From a virus: DNA of 47,772 nt. A model generated the notes under the pieces. That model did not search any database, had not been told where the DNA came from, and worked only from the letters and a program-made list of their open reading frames with translations. Positions 16,477 through 25,813 of the stretch are shown one piece after another; position 1 is the first letter of the stretch; the number at the start of each line of letters is the position of its first letter. The stretch spans positions 1-47,772 of IMG/VR virus record IMGVR_UViG_3300006128_000019; one strand, 5' to 3'. The position numbers were made by a program, and so were the translations under genes.

Positions 16477-17091
16477 TTAACTTAAATTTTCTAACATTGC
16501 TTTCTCTGCTTGTATAACACCTTGATTATAAGCCGCTAAAACATTTTTCTTTTCACTAAGATTTTTATAATTAGTTAAAACTTTATTAAGAGTTTTATAT
16601 AATTCTACTCTAGTATTATTTGAATTAGTTTGTAGATTTATTATAAATGCGTTTAAATATTTTTTCCCATCTTCAAAACCTTGTTGTTTCGCTTTTTCAA
16701 GATTTATATTTGGCCCAGGTATTTGTTGTTGAGTATTGTTATTTTTCTTTAAACTTAATAAATCATCGGTTTTAAATACTTTACCTGTAGGTTTATAATT
16801 TTGTTTTACTTCTTCTTTCATTAATTTTCTATAATCCTCATTATTTTCAAACAAAGATTGAATTTCTTCTGGATTTCTTTTTACTAAAGTATTCATATCC
16901 ATTTCTGGCTCATTACTCGCAGCAGTTATTTTATCCCCTACTAAAATTTCTATTCTTTGTTTTTTTTCAGATTCAGTTAAAGTTAAACCTTTTTTATACC
17001 TAATAACATCTTGGTCATTATTTGGAGAAAGGCCTTGCATTTGCATATCTACCCTTTCTGCAGGTGTTAATTTTGTTAAATATTTTCCCAT
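16477..17091 (-). CDS. Hypothetical protein, 204 aa
   Basis: Family not recognised. The N-terminus (YLTKLTPAERVDMQMQG) and an Asn/Gln-rich linker around residue 120 separate two helical parts. No motifs point to an enzyme. Gaps of 3 to 4 bases to both neighbours indicate co-translation with the 17095 and 15228 genes. Confidence 0.55.
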   Translation of the reverse strand: MGKYLTKLTPAERVDMQMQGLSPNNDQDVIRYKKGLTLTESEKKQRIEILVGDKITAASNEPEMDMNTLVKRNPEEIQSLFENNEDYRKLMKEEVKQNYKPTGKVFKTDDLLSLKKNNNTQQQIPGPNINLEKAKQQGFEDGKKYLNAFIINLQTNSNNTRVELYKTLNKVLTNYKNLSEKKNVLAAYNQGVIQAEKAMLENLS

Positions 17092-17094
17092 TTC

Positions 17095-17976
17095 TTATGA
17101 ATATTTATGTTGTATTTCAAATTTTATTTCTTCAGCTGTAAACCCTAAAGATCTAAGTTCTTTAATTAATTCCAATATTTTTTCTGGATCATGGTTACTT
17201 TTAACTATGCCAGTATTTGTATTTTCTTCAAAGTGCATTCCATATAATGAACCATTATCTTTTTCAAAATTAAATTTTAATTCTTTAGAACCAAATTGTT
17301 CAGCAATATGTTTTCTATGTTCATTTTCAATTTCAGTTATACTTCTTTTGTCTTTAAAATTTCTTATTTTTACATCAGTCAAATCAAGTTTAGGTTCATT
17401 AACATTTTCTAACATTTGTTTAGCAACATTTGGTTTGAAGTCTGTTAAATATATTTTATCTGGAGTTTTACTAGAGATACTTACATTTTTATTAGCTTTT
17501 AAAAATTTACTTAAATCATGATCATCATATTCAGATTGCCCTAATTCAGTGTATTTATCAACACCCGCCATTATTTCATTTCTGTTCTGATATTTCGAAG
17601 GTAAACCATTTACATAGTTTTCTACATCTTCACTATCATTTGCGTCATAACCAGACATAGAAACTTCCAGCATAAATTTCTTGTTATAAAGTGTTCTATC
17701 ATCAAAGTTCTTTGTTTGTAAAAATGGATTAGAAGCAATTAATTGCTTATTTTTTTTTCTTGCTTCTTCTAAAGTGATATTTTTTTTAATTCTTGCGTTT
17801 TCAATTTCCTGTAAACTTGAATTTTCATTAAGCTTCGATTTTTTTTCTTCATCCCATTCATAATAATTTCCTGCAAGTAATTCAATATTTTTTTTATCTT
17901 TTACTCGTTGTATTCCTATATTTTCTATTTTATCTTCTAATTCATCTTCCCAAATTGATATACTATTATTGCTCAT
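17095..17976 (-). CDS. Hypothetical protein, 293 aa
   Basis: Charged, mostly helical protein with coiled-coil-like N-terminal 85 residues and a short C-terminal helical domain (LRSLGFTAEEIKFEIQ). Family not recognised. The composition would suit a structural or scaffold-like protein, but this is only inference. Confidence 0.55.
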   Translation of the reverse strand: MSNNSISIWEDELEDKIENIGIQRVKDKKNIELLAGNYYEWDEEKKSKLNENSSLQEIENARIKKNITLEEARKKNKQLIASNPFLQTKNFDDRTLYNKKFMLEVSMSGYDANDSEDVENYVNGLPSKYQNRNEIMAGVDKYTELGQSEYDDHDLSKFLKANKNVSISSKTPDKIYLTDFKPNVAKQMLENVNEPKLDLTDVKIRNFKDKRSITEIENEHRKHIAEQFGSKELKFNFEKDNGSLYGMHFEENTNTGIVKSNHDPEKILELIKELRSLGFTAEEIKFEIQHKYS

Positions 17977-18014
17977 TAATTTTTTTTAAATTTACTATTT
18001 TTTTTTAAATAAAA

Positions 18015-18506
18015 CTATTCTTCATTAGGAATATCATTTTGCAAACCTATTTCACTCATTAAAGACATAGTTCTATTTAAATTATCACTTATTCCAATTC
18101 TCAATTTTGTTAAAGCTTCTTTCCAATTAGGGTTGTTTATATATTGAAATTTATAAGTATAAAGTGATGAAAAACAATCAGACAAATTTCCGCTAATATT
18201 TGCTAAATCTTGGAACAAACTTTCTTTATCTAATTCTTCCATTTCATTACTTTCCCTTAAAACTTTTTTAATACTTTCATCTAAACTTATTTTAAATTTC
18301 TGCCATTTTTTCTCTAAAATTTTAGGGTCAATTCCTTCTAAATTTTTATCTAAAAAATCATAATGTAAACCTATAAAATCTTCCAATTGACTAGAATCAA
18401 ATTTTTCACCCTCGATTTCTTTAAATATTGTTGAAATTTTTGAATAAATTTCACTCTTTATTTTTTCTCTATCTTTTTGAAATTCTTTTAAAAATTTTTT
18501 CTTCAT
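18015..18506 (-). CDS. Hypothetical protein, 163 aa
   Basis: Almost entirely helical and charged. The C-terminus ends in LQNDIPNEE. It lies 12 bases downstream of the mre11-rad50 fusion gene on the same strand, so it is probably in its operon. No known family is recognised. Confidence 0.55.
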   Translation of the reverse strand: MKKKFLKEFQKDREKIKSEIYSKISTIFKEIEGEKFDSSQLEDFIGLHYDFLDKNLEGIDPKILEKKWQKFKISLDESIKKVLRESNEMEELDKESLFQDLANISGNLSDCFSSLYTYKFQYINNPNWKEALTKLRIGISDNLNRTMSLMSEIGLQNDIPNEE

Positions 18507-18518
18507 TTTTATTTTTAA

Positions 18519-21500
18519 TTATTGTAAAATTATTGAATAATCACCGATTTTTTTTACATTTATTTCATATTCGTATAATTCTTTTAATTTATCAATATGA
18601 GAAACCGTAATTATATTTTTATAATATTTTGGTAAAACATTAAATAAATTAGGAATTTTCTCAAGATTATTTTCGTCTAATGTCCCATAGCCTTCATCTA
18701 TTAATAAAGAAGTTAATTTTGGAATTTCAGAAACTTGACTTAATCCAACTTTAATACAAAGATTAATAATAAATGTTTCTGACCCTGAAGCAAATCCAAC
18801 ATCATCTTTTTCTTTATCTTCTGGGTAAAAGAAAGTAATATCTAATTCGCCAGCATCTTGATTTATTTCAAATTCAATTTCAAAATCAAAAATTTGGCCC
18901 ACAATTAAATTTATTTGACTATTAATATCTTGTATTTTATTTTTTAATATAAATAATGGTAAGGAACTTTTATTGATAATCTCTTTATATTGCTTTAATA
19001 AATTATTTTCTACATCTAATTCATTATATCTATCAATAATTTTTATAACGTCGCTTTTTAACTTATTATTTTTTTCAATATTTTTTGTGTTATTTTTAAT
19101 ATTGTCATTTATTGTTTCAATATTTTTTTGAAAAATATTTCTTTTTTCAATATAAATATCATAATCATTTTTTATTTCAGAAATTTTATTTCTAGCATTT
19201 TTTATTTCTTCGTATTTTGAAATTTGTTCAGATTCATTTTTAATTTCTAATTCGATTTTTAATATTTGATTTTCTAACTCAATTTTTTCTTGTTTTTTAA
19301 TTCTAACAATATTTTCAATTTCTTTTATTTTATCTACACATGATTTTATATTATCATTATAATCATTTGATTTTATTAACTCTTTTTTAGTTAATTCTAA
19401 TTCTTTGTGTAAATCAACAATTTTATTTTTTACTTCATTTTTATTTTCTTCAGTAAAATTTTTACCACAATTTTTACAAATATCTATTTCAAGTTGTTTT
19501 TTATTTCTAAAAATATCATTTTCTAAAATTGAAATTTTACTTTCAAATGGTTTAATATCATTATATGATTTCTTATATTCAAATGTATTGACTTTATATT
19601 TTTCTTCAAATTCAAAAATAAGTTTTGGTAATTCCAAAGATACTTCTAATGATTTATTTAAAAAACTTATTTTTTCTTCTAAAGCAATTTTTTTGTTGTT
19701 TTTTAAATTAATAAATTCTTCTATCTCATTAATTTCTTTATATTCTCTATTAGCAATGTTTTTATAAAAATCATATGTTTCAACTAAATATTTATTTTTT
19801 AAATTTAATAAATCAAAATTATTTTTTTCATCTTCTAAAGTTTTTTTATTAGTTTGTAATTCAGATTCTTCTGTTATAATATCATTTATAATTTTTTCAA
19901 CTGTATCAAATTTATCAATTTGTTTTTGCAATTCTAATAAAACTGCTTTTTTAATTTTAATTTCTTCAGATACTTCTTTTTCTTTTAATTCATAATATTG
20001 TAACCCTAAAAACCTATTGATTAATGATAATCTTTCAGCATTTTTACAATCCATGAATTCTACTTGTTTTTTTTGTGCTGAATAAAAACTCATCATTTCA
20101 AAAGAACTTTCAGTACCAAAAAACTTTTGTATTTCTTTTTCTGTTTCTTGTCTTTTTTCACCTTTTAAACTTTTTCCTCCAACTTCATAAAAGTCTAATT
20201 CAATCGTTACACCCCCAACTTTTTTAGGAATTAGTTTTCTTTTTATAATATATTCTATTCCATTTTTTTCAATTAAAATTTCTACATAACACTCTTTATC
20301 TCTATTATGTTTATTAATTAATTTTCTTAAAGTTGAAGAATTATTTTTTGTTGAATTAAATAAAACAAACTCAATTGCATTCATTAAGCTTGATTTTCCA
20401 CTTTTATTTTGTCCTGAAATTCCAAATAAACCTGATTTATCAAAATCTATTATTTGTTCTTTTAATCCAAAACATAAAAAATTACTTACTTTTAAATTTA
20501 AAATAGAAAAATCACCGTATTCATAATCTTTAGATAAATCTAAATTTGAATTATATTTATTATCTAAAGAAATTATTTCATTTTTGTTTTCAATATTTAA
20601 ATATTCAAGATAATCATTTAAAGAAGTAATTAAATTTTCTTTTTTATTATCAATATTAAGAATTACTTTATTTTTCTTTTCTATAATCGGTGAAAATTCT
20701 ATTTTAAAATCCTTATATTGTTTTTTTAATTGTTGTATATCAGATTTTAAAACTAATTCAGGGTCATATTTAAAAATATAATTTTGAGTTTTATTTAATT
20801 CAGTTTTAAATAATTCTTTTATATTAGTTGTAACAGTAGAATAAATGTTTTTTATTTTTTTAGAAGTTGGAAAATATTTCTTACCATTCCATTCCCATAC
20901 TAAATAATTCCCATCTACTTCCTCAGAAATTTTCGTCTGTATAAATGAAGAAGAATAAGCTATTTCTTGATTTCTGAAAGTTTGATATAAATGGATATCT
21001 CCAAGAAAAACATTTTGGCAGTCTTTAAATTCATCTATATCTATCCCTTCAGTTAAAACAAATCCACTTTCAGAAATACAATTTTTGACAGTCCCATGAT
21101 ATAATCCAATAGTATAATTTTTATTTGTAATGTTTGGTTTTTGTTGATTATCTAAACAAGACCATACTGCCCAATCAATTCCATAACATTCATATATTCC
21201 ACTATTTTTAAAAAAATGTATTGGATTTTCAGATTCAGAATATAAACTATGCACAATAGGTGAAATTGAATCCAACCTTTCTGGGTTAGCTAAATTTAAA
21301 TCATGATTTCCAAGAATAATAATTAGAGGGCAAAAAACTGAAAGATTATATAAAAGTTTTCTAGCTAAATCAATTTGTTCAGGACTTAATCTTAATTTAC
21401 TATCAATTAAATCACCAGTGCATACAATTAATTCAGGTTTTTCAATTTCCATTTGTTTATAAAACTGATTAAATACATAATCATGAGCTTCAAACTTTTT

Positions 21501-21548
21501 ATTTAAAAAAATATGTATATCAGAAATTTGTATAATTTTTTTAAGCAT
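18519..21548 (-). CDS. Fused Mre11-Rad50 (SbcD-SbcC; T4 gp47-gp46) recombination nuclease
   Basis: One 1009-residue polypeptide carries both subunits of the end-processing complex. The N-terminal ~320 residues are the Mre11 phosphodiesterase: ISDIH (8-12), CTGDLID (~44-50), LGNHD (~79-83), LYHGT and GDIHLY. Residues ~345-1009 are Rad50: Walker A GQNKSGKSS near 378, a long coiled coil interrupted by a zinc hook CKNCG near 689, the signature FASGSE near 920, Walker B LLIDEGYGTLD near 945, and a His-loop VSHID near 985. In T4 and bacteria these are two genes. The reading frame is uninterrupted. It overlaps the primase stop by 8 bases. Confidence 0.92.
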   Translation of the reverse strand: MLKKIIQISDIHIFLNKKFEAHDYVFNQFYKQMEIEKPELIVCTGDLIDSKLRLSPEQIDLARKLLYNLSVFCPLIIILGNHDLNLANPERLDSISPIVHSLYSESENPIHFFKNSGIYECYGIDWAVWSCLDNQQKPNITNKNYTIGLYHGTVKNCISESGFVLTEGIDIDEFKDCQNVFLGDIHLYQTFRNQEIAYSSSFIQTKISEEVDGNYLVWEWNGKKYFPTSKKIKNIYSTVTTNIKELFKTELNKTQNYIFKYDPELVLKSDIQQLKKQYKDFKIEFSPIIEKKNKVILNIDNKKENLITSLNDYLEYLNIENKNEIISLDNKYNSNLDLSKDYEYGDFSILNLKVSNFLCFGLKEQIIDFDKSGLFGISGQNKSGKSSLMNAIEFVLFNSTKNNSSTLRKLINKHNRDKECYVEILIEKNGIEYIIKRKLIPKKVGGVTIELDFYEVGGKSLKGEKRQETEKEIQKFFGTESSFEMMSFYSAQKKQVEFMDCKNAERLSLINRFLGLQYYELKEKEVSEEIKIKKAVLLELQKQIDKFDTVEKIINDIITEESELQTNKKTLEDEKNNFDLLNLKNKYLVETYDFYKNIANREYKEINEIEEFINLKNNKKIALEEKISFLNKSLEVSLELPKLIFEFEEKYKVNTFEYKKSYNDIKPFESKISILENDIFRNKKQLEIDICKNCGKNFTEENKNEVKNKIVDLHKELELTKKELIKSNDYNDNIKSCVDKIKEIENIVRIKKQEKIELENQILKIELEIKNESEQISKYEEIKNARNKISEIKNDYDIYIEKRNIFQKNIETINDNIKNNTKNIEKNNKLKSDVIKIIDRYNELDVENNLLKQYKEIINKSSLPLFILKNKIQDINSQINLIVGQIFDFEIEFEINQDAGELDITFFYPEDKEKDDVGFASGSETFIINLCIKVGLSQVSEIPKLTSLLIDEGYGTLDENNLEKIPNLFNVLPKYYKNIITVSHIDKLKELYEYEINVKKIGDYSIILQ

Positions 21549-22407
21549 TTAATAGAAAATTTATTGTTTTTTGTAAATTGTTTTTTAATACATTTTTGTT
21601 TTCAATATACATTTGATTTAAGTCTTTATATTTTTGCGTATCAAAAATTATTATTTTGTTTACTCCATAATAATCAAATTCTTCACAGATTTTTAATTTG
21701 TCTTGAATACTTACTTCATTATCCAAAGCAAGTATCACATTTTTCCCAGAACAAAATTTATAAACTTCTGTTCCTACAATAACACCCGCTAACGGTATAG
21801 AATTAGGGGCTGAAAAACAATCATAAAACCCTTCTGTAACTATAATTGGAAATCTATTATTAATAAATTCCTTATAAAAAACTCTATTTGTTGTGGAAAA
21901 ATTTTTATATGCTTTTGTAACTAAGTTATGTGAAGAATAACTTATTAGTTCATTATTCTCATAAAAAGGAAATATAATTGAATCTTCATGGAATAATAAA
22001 TTTCTTTCATTAATCAATTCAATAGAAATCTCCCTTTCCTTTAGTAAATATTCTAATGCTTTTTTATTTTGTGTGACAGGAATACAATTATTCGGAAGTT
22101 TTACTTTTTTAACTTCTATTTTTTGTGTATTAATAAAATTATTTTGATTTTTTAATATTTCAATATCCCTCCAATTATCTTCATAAGAATAATCAGTTAA
22201 TAATTTTCTTATATGTCCAGAATACTTACAAGCCCAGCAATTAAACTTTAAGAAATTTTTGTTTCTTTCATTTAAATTAACTTCTAGATTATATTTATTG
22301 CCGCCATCACAAATTGGACAATTAAATTTTAAACCTTGAAAAGTTTCTTTCCCGTCACCTAATTTATCTGATAAAAAATTATTTATTGTTTTTTTAAAAC
22401 CTACCAT
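21541..22407 (-). CDS. DNA primase (T4 gp61/DnaG-like)
   Basis: Synthesises RNA primers with the split-intein helicase. An N-terminal zinc finger is formed by CPIC (30-33) and CWAC (57-60). The Toprim-like catalytic part contains IIVTEGFYDCFS near residue 190 and VILALDNE near 225. The ATG at 22407 is preferred. It overlaps the end of the RuvC-like gene, whereas an upstream TTG would add only three residues. The length (288) is like small phage primases lacking a fused helicase. Confidence 0.85.
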   Translation of the reverse strand: MVGFKKTINNFLSDKLGDGKETFQGLKFNCPICDGGNKYNLEVNLNERNKNFLKFNCWACKYSGHIRKLLTDYSYEDNWRDIEILKNQNNFINTQKIEVKKVKLPNNCIPVTQNKKALEYLLKEREISIELINERNLLFHEDSIIFPFYENNELISYSSHNLVTKAYKNFSTTNRVFYKEFINNRFPIIVTEGFYDCFSAPNSIPLAGVIVGTEVYKFCSGKNVILALDNEVSIQDKLKICEEFDYYGVNKIIIFDTQKYKDLNQMYIENKNVLKNNLQKTINFLLNA

Positions 22408-22954
22408 ATTTTTCAATTATATATGCTTTCCCTAAGATGTATGAGTCTGTCATGTCTCCACATTCAGTGGTATATACTTCTTTCTCTTTATCTTTTCCTT
22501 TAGTTATAATTCTTTTTGTAAAGTAACTTTCACCTAATATTTTTCTTGCAAATTCAAAAGCTAATTCCTTTTCTTCTAACATCTTACTAGCCCTAGCAAT
22601 TTTATGAAAACCCGGAAATACTAATGCTCTTGCATGACGTACATTTAATCCTGTAATTTCTATCCCTCTATGTTTATAGATTATATATTGTCCGAAAACA
22701 TTAATAAATCCTAAAGTTAAAATTACTTCATCACTTGACTTTCCTTTTTGAAAGTTTTTTAATCTGTCCTCAATTACAAATTCTGTAATAGGAAATTCTT
22801 GTAATAAACTATTTATGAAATTTTCCAAATACTCCGCTTTTTCTAATATTGTTTTACCTATTAATTTCTCAAAAGAAAGTTTAATAAGATTATATTCTTT
22901 ATCAAATATTGAATACCCCACTACTGTTGAACTTAAATCAAATGCTAATATCAT
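22394..22954 (-). CDS. RuvC-like Holliday-junction resolvase
   Basis: RNase H-fold nuclease expected to resolve branched replication intermediates before packaging. It begins with the hallmark ILAFDLSSTVVGYS (Asp6), has FVIEDRL near residue 60, and ends with an acidic pair in CGDMTDSYILGKAY near 168-175. The 186-residue length is standard. It is the first gene of the minus-strand replication block, 169 bases from the divergent + strand block. Confidence 0.82.
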   Translation of the reverse strand: MILAFDLSSTVVGYSIFDKEYNLIKLSFEKLIGKTILEKAEYLENFINSLLQEFPITEFVIEDRLKNFQKGKSSDEVILTLGFINVFGQYIIYKHRGIEITGLNVRHARALVFPGFHKIARASKMLEEKELAFEFARKILGESYFTKRIITKGKDKEKEVYTTECGDMTDSYILGKAYIIEKYGRF

Positions 22955-23094
22955 TAAAAATTTAAATAAAGTTATATTTATTCTTAATAATTACCAAATA
23001 TTCTATAATTTTTATAGTAATCCCTTAAATCCCTAAAAACATATACCCGTATAAAATGCTTAACCAAATTTTTTATTTTACGATTTTAGTAAAA

Positions 23095-23119
23095 GTAGAT
23101 AACTTTTATAGTATTTTTG
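23095..23119 (+). promoter_or_regulatory. Class I promoter GTAGATAAC-N8-TATTTTTG
   Basis: Upstream box at 23095-23103, 8-base spacer, -7 box TATTTTTG at 23112-23119, then the ATG at 23124. It opens the + strand half of the window in the divergent gap 22955-23123, which otherwise holds nothing I can support. Confidence 0.65.
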
Positions 23120-23123
23120 TTGT

Positions 23124-23627
23124 ATGACAGATTTAGAAAAATTCTACACAATCATTAAGAGATATAAGGTTTTTATTACTAAACCTATCACTCCAACTTA
23201 TTTAGAGGAGTTGCTTGTAAAATTTGTAATGCTACCTGCATACGAAAAACATAAAGACATTCCTTTTGAAGAATTTATAAAAAAGTGTATAAAGAACCCT
23301 ATAGGTTATTTGCTAGAATTAAGTTATTTGCTTGAGAATTCTTACTATGATATACATTTACTCAACAACTGTTTTAATGACGGTAGTGACGTACATTATG
23401 GGGCAAAAATCGAAGGTAAATGGTATTTTATAACACATAGAAAAAATTTGATGTCTTTACCTTTGTATCAAACTGAATTTAAAATAAAACCTAAAGATTT
23501 AAACAATATTTCTTATTTAACTAGCTACGAAAAAGTTTGTCCAAACATTTTAAAACATAATGTCGGTAGTATCAGAAAAAATATTATCACAGAATATCAA
23601 ATGAAATATTTTAAGAAAACTTCATGA
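23124..23627 (+). CDS. Hypothetical protein, 167 aa
   Basis: Family not recognised. The helical N-terminus (LEELLVKFVMLPAYEKHKD) is followed by a beta-rich part with GAKIEGKWYFITHRKN. It is the first gene of the rightward block. The class I promoter -7 box ends only 4 bases before its ATG, so either the message is leaderless or the start lies further in. Confidence 0.6.
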   Translation: MTDLEKFYTIIKRYKVFITKPITPTYLEELLVKFVMLPAYEKHKDIPFEEFIKKCIKNPIGYLLELSYLLENSYYDIHLLNNCFNDGSDVHYGAKIEGKWYFITHRKNLMSLPLYQTEFKIKPKDLNNISYLTSYEKVCPNILKHNVGSIRKNIITEYQMKYFKKTS

Positions 23628-23679
23628 TTTATTTTTTTATGTAATCAATAATCCATAGTTTTATAAAAATTATAGATGT

Positions 23680-24432
23680 ATGGCATTACAATTAATAAAA
23701 CAATTGCCTAACTTTGAAAAAAAAGTTATTGGCGAAAATAAAATTTCTATTGCAGAAATGTTCTGTGATACAATACAAGGTGAAGGTGTGACTTCCGGAG
23801 TTATTAGTACTTTTATAAGAACTAAAGGTTGTACTCTTAATTGTATTTGGTGTGATTCTTTAGAAGTTTGGAGATATGGAAATGAATATAGTTTTGAAGA
23901 AATTTTTGAATTATTTGAATCTGTTGATTTAATAAATAAATTTAAAAATGGACAAAATTTAATTTTAACAGGAGGGTCTCCTCTTAAACAACAAATACAA
24001 TTATATAATTTTATTTCTTCGTTTATAATTAAATACGGATTTAAACCTACTATTCAAGTAGAAAATGAAGCTGTTTTAATGGCAACTCCTGAATTTGAAT
24101 CTATAGTTGATGTTTGGAATAATTCCCCAAAATTATCTAATTCAGAAATGAAAGAAAATATTAGATTTAAACCTTTAGTAATTTCTAGACTATCACAATT
24201 AAAAAATTCATGGTTTAAATTTGTTATTTCTAGAAAAGAAGATTGGGAGGAAATTGAAAAAACATATTTACCTTTAATAAATAAAAATCAAATTATATTA
24301 ATGCCAGAAGGTATTACTCAAGAAGACTTAAATAAAAATAGAAAGTTTGTAGCCGATTTAGCAATTGAAAATCAAGTAAGATTTAGTGATAGACTACATA
24401 TTACTCTTTGGAATAAAAAAACAGGCGTCTAA
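23680..24432 (+). CDS. queE: 7-carboxy-7-deazaguanine synthase (radical SAM)
   Basis: Converts 6-carboxytetrahydropterin to 7-carboxy-7-deazaguanine, the committed step toward preQ0 and queuosine. The radical-SAM cluster is CTLNCIWC (Cys51, 55, 58), preceded by the QueE-typical FCDTIQGEGVTSG; LTGGSPL is the downstream SAM-binding loop. Length 250 is normal. In phages this pathway often makes deazaguanine-modified DNA. FolE2 at 39091 supplies the first pathway step, but no QueC, QueD or Tgt/DpdA is visible here. Confidence 0.9.
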   Translation: MALQLIKQLPNFEKKVIGENKISIAEMFCDTIQGEGVTSGVISTFIRTKGCTLNCIWCDSLEVWRYGNEYSFEEIFELFESVDLINKFKNGQNLILTGGSPLKQQIQLYNFISSFIIKYGFKPTIQVENEAVLMATPEFESIVDVWNNSPKLSNSEMKENIRFKPLVISRLSQLKNSWFKFVISRKEDWEEIEKTYLPLINKNQIILMPEGITQEDLNKNRKFVADLAIENQVRFSDRLHITLWNKKTGV

Positions 24433-24453
24433 AAACAATAAAAATTAAATATA

Positions 24454-24918
24454 ATGCAAAAAAGAAATTTAGAGCTATTTATAGCTCAAACAGAAGAAGG
24501 AATGTATGAAGATAACAATCCTGATTATATTTTTAAATTAGAAGAAATTCGTTTAACACATCAAAAAGAAATTCAAGAAAAATTGGATTCTAAAATTTTT
24601 ACAGGAACTAAATCAGAAATTTTAATTCAACAAAATAAATACCAAGAAGAAATAACTAAAGAATATAATGAAAAACTTTTGGTATTTTCTCAAGAATTAA
24701 AAACTAATTACAATGATACTAATGAAAAATTTTTTAATGAATTAAAATTTCAATTAGATTTATCAAATGAAGAAATAATATTTTTTAGAGAAATTTTAAA
24801 TTTTAAATTAAATGGGCTTATTTCTTCTAAAGAAAAACAAGTAATTGCAATTCAAGAATTTATGTTTTATAAACAATTATTAATTGACGGAAATTTAAAA
24901 ATTATTACTAATGAGTAA
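24454..24918 (+). CDS. Hypothetical coiled-coil protein, 154 aa
   Basis: Long charged helices rich in Glu, Lys and Gln (KEIQEKLDSKIF; KYQEEITKEYNEKL). Family not recognised. It overlaps the next gene by 8 bases. It follows queE after a 21-base gap. Confidence 0.55.
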   Translation: MQKRNLELFIAQTEEGMYEDNNPDYIFKLEEIRLTHQKEIQEKLDSKIFTGTKSEILIQQNKYQEEITKEYNEKLLVFSQELKTNYNDTNEKFFNELKFQLDLSNEEIIFFREILNFKLNGLISSKEKQVIAIQEFMFYKQLLIDGNLKIITNE

Positions 24919-25438
24919 AACTAATGATATAATATCACACCATGATTTCGATGAATTCTTTAATAGTGATTCTTCTATTATTGATAACTTAGTAAACAGT
25001 CTGCAAAAAGAAAACTTAGATAGAATTTTGTTTTCTGAAGCTAAAGGGAATTTACTTGATACAATCAGTAAATACTTTTGGAAAGAAGATATACATCTTT
25101 ATATTGCTAATGCGGGTAATGATAGAAAAAGTACTATTAATCTTAAATCAGTAAATGATATTAATAAGTTTATTATTGATATTAAAGAACGTAGAGGAAA
25201 TAATTTAGGGATATATGACATTGCACTTTTGTATAAAGAATTCACTCCAGAAAATGTTTTTGAAAATAAAAGTAAGTTTGTAAAAATTGAAGATATTGAA
25301 TATTTTATTTGCCCTATTGAAAAAGGAGTATTAGCAAATAAAGCTTCAGATTTGATGAATGGATGGAGTAAAGCTATTGAAAACAGCAATGAAAATAAGA
25401 AAAAAATTATTGGAATTCAGTTAAGAACAAATTTTTAA
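24911..25438 (+). CDS. Hypothetical protein, 175 aa
   Basis: Family not recognised. The N-terminus is acidic (HHDFDEFFNSD) and the C-terminal part alpha/beta. It overlaps the previous gene by 8 bases, with 3 bases to the next, giving a tight operon. Confidence 0.55.
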   Translation: MSKTNDIISHHDFDEFFNSDSSIIDNLVNSLQKENLDRILFSEAKGNLLDTISKYFWKEDIHLYIANAGNDRKSTINLKSVNDINKFIIDIKERRGNNLGIYDIALLYKEFTPENVFENKSKFVKIEDIEYFICPIEKGVLANKASDLMNGWSKAIENSNENKKKIIGIQLRTNF

Positions 25439-25441
25439 TTA

Positions 25442-25813
25442 ATGCAGTACCCAGATATAGAAAAGGATTTAGATTTTTTTGAAGGTGAAGTATTTTTTGT
25501 TTCCATGATGCCAGAATTTATTTGGTGTAATGCAAAAAAAGAAGTAGTACATTATGCTTCTGCACCTGATTTAAATAATGATTTATCTGTTATATCAACA
25601 GACTTAATTGAAATTACAACTAATTTACAGGATTATTTAGAAGAAAAAGATGTACAAAAAAATGATGTTTTAGTTTTTTGTATTAACAATCAATTTTTCC
25701 CACAAAACGATAAAAAATATATTAGATTAACAATAATAAAAAATCCCAAAAAAAATGAATTTAAAAGAGTATCAAGCAGCAGCTTGCAGAACAAACAAAG
25801 ACTTAGGTTCTAG
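25442..25813 (+). CDS. Hypothetical protein, 123 aa
   Basis: Acidic protein with a Trp/Cys-containing core (PEFIWCNAKKEVVHYAS). Family not recognised. Its last 59 bases overlap the MazG-like gene in another frame, far longer than the 1-10 base overlaps elsewhere. The A-run before the MazG ATG could hide a frameshift that would shorten it. Confidence 0.5.
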   Translation: MQYPDIEKDLDFFEGEVFFVSMMPEFIWCNAKKEVVHYASAPDLNNDLSVISTDLIEITTNLQDYLEEKDVQKNDVLVFCINNQFFPQNDKKYIRLTIIKNPKKNEFKRVSSSSLQNKQRLRF

